21,323 bases of DNA, taken from the NCBI GenBank assembly GCA_028705545.1, contig JAQWDG010000010.1:1-21323 (forward strand). Reading direction: 5' to 3'. The notes under the pieces were generated by a model. It saw only the letters and a list, made by a program, of their open reading frames with translations. It made no database searches and was not told where the DNA came from. Of this stretch, positions 20,526-21,323 are shown piece after piece; position 1 is the first letter of the stretch, and each line of letters starts with the position of its first letter. The DNA is from Methanoregula sp. GTDB taxonomy: Archaea; Halobacteriota; Methanomicrobia; Methanomicrobiales; Methanospirillaceae. The position numbers and the translations under genes were made by a program.

Positions 20526-21323
20526 TTATGCGGTGGAATTATTGACGGTAAACGCAGAGGACTTCGTTCCCGCGAGGCCACCGTCTGCCAGTACCCTGAT
20601 ACTGTACGAACCCGGCGTTGCCGATGAGGGGATGTCAAGGGTGCAGGTCAGTTTCGATGACGATGAGGTCGAGAGCTTTGTACACTGGATCTGGTCGGTA
20701 TCGGAATAGACCAGGGTGACGGATAGGATACTGTTGAAATTCTGCCCGTTTACCGTGAGGGTGAATGATTCATCGCGATCGCTGCTCGTGGGAGAGATGC
20801 TGGAAATGGTCGGGGTGGCAGCTCCAACGGTAAATGCGCCGGGGAGCGAGGTTGCCTGGCCGTCAGGGTTCGTAACCTGGACATTGGCTGTTCCGGCATC
20901 CAGGCTGCTCAACGCGATATTACAGGTGATCTGGTTCGAGGAGGCTGAAACACCCGTTGCCACAACCGGCATCTTTCCCGGCTGGATCAGGCGCACCGTT
21001 GCACCGCTCTGGAAGTTGTTCCCGTTGATAGTCAGGCTGACGGTAGTACCGGTTGCACCGCTCGTAGGAGAGATCGAGGTGATCGAAGGCGCTGCCCCGG
21101 ACGCAGCCGTTGTTGCGGTGGTCGCGATCGTGGGCGTCATGACCGTAATAGACGCAACCGAGACATGGGAGAGTTTCACGGGATACAACTTATCCATCTC
21201 GGCCCGGGGGAACTTTTCCGTTTTGCTTGTTTCCCGGTGTCCCCAGGACCCGTCAGAATTCTTCACAATGATCGCACGTTCGTACTGATCGGCAGATGAG
21301 TCGTACGACATGATCAGCCAGAC
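20526..21323 (-). CDS. C-terminal part of a probable surface protein with tandem IPT/TIG domains (partial)
   Basis: The reading frame stays open through the right edge (residues VWLI precede the first internal methionine at 21311), so the start lies outside the window. The visible 265 residues have a short charged segment (DGSWGHRETSKTEKFPRAEMDKLYPVK, not contiguous in function), a Thr/Ala-rich linker, and two immunoglobulin-like IPT/TIG domains. Each starts with a PxIxSISPTS signature: ITSISPTSGATGTTVSLTINGNNF, then ISSISPTSSDRDESFTLTVNGQNF. Such domains are typical of secreted or cell-surface proteins of methanogens. No membrane anchor or sorting signal is visible at the C-terminus. Its full length and role are unknown. 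Confidence 0.8.
   Translation of the reverse strand, partial: VWLIMSYDSSADQYERAIIVKNSDGSWGHRETSKTEKFPRAEMDKLYPVKLSHVSVASITVMTPTIATTATTAASGAAPSITSISPTSGATGTTVSLTINGNNFQSGATVRLIQPGKMPVVATGVSASSNQITCNIALSSLDAGTANVQVTNPDGQATSLPGAFTVGAATPTISSISPTSSDRDESFTLTVNGQNFNSILSVTLVYSDTDQIQCTKLSTSSSSKLTCTLDIPSSATPGSYSIRVLADGGLAGTKSSAFTVNNSTA

Overview
The window looks like a chromosomal segment of a methanogenic archaeon, most probably of the order Methanomicrobiales (for example Methanoregula or a relative). The archaeal markers are a diphthine synthase, an archaeal two-KH NusA, a DUF357 protein, an FprA-type flavodiiron protein with rubredoxin and superoxide reductase, and TATA-box promoters, some of them with leaderless or very short leaders. 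Strong AGGAGG/GGTG ribosome binding sites occur inside operons. The genus assignment is an inference.

Layout. The first 93 bases are the tail of an unidentified plus-strand gene. A divergent cis-prenyltransferase homologue follows on the minus strand (100-741). A plus-strand operon (876-4092) encodes a degenerate RecA/KaiC-like protein, a second degenerate RecA/KaiC-like domain fused to an MglA-like small GTPase, diphthine synthase Dph5, and a protein with two DUF357 units. A flippase-like (LPG-synthase TM) membrane protein (4197-5213) and a DUF151 bifunctional-nuclease protein (5307-5759) complete the plus-strand run. Converging on it are hisE and nusA, joined by an ATGA overlap, and a secreted SIMPL-domain protein (6718-7446).

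A plus-strand leuC-leuD-leuB-type operon (7603-10517) supplies an aconitase-family dehydratase and a decarboxylating dehydrogenase for leucine or, less likely, 2-oxosuberate (coenzyme B) synthesis. It is followed by a 439-base convergent intergenic region packed with short GC-rich palindromes built on GATCGGTC/GACCGATC.

From 10957 to the end every gene is on the minus strand. Read in the direction of transcription they are: a partial tandem IPT/TIG surface protein entering from the right edge, a TauE/SafE exporter, a TspO/MBR protein with no standard start codon, a rubredoxin-FprA-superoxide reductase oxygen-defence operon, a TrkH/KtrB cation channel, a three-gene nitrogenase-like cluster (NifH-like, NifD-like, NifK-like), an orphan 139-residue protein and a two-PAS-domain protein.

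The most interesting items are the nitrogenase-like H-D-K cluster, whose cluster-binding cysteines are all present but which has no nif or cfb partner genes nearby; the paired pseudo-RecA/GTPase proteins; the catalytically degenerate cis-prenyltransferase; the palindrome field; and the TspO gene without a canonical start.
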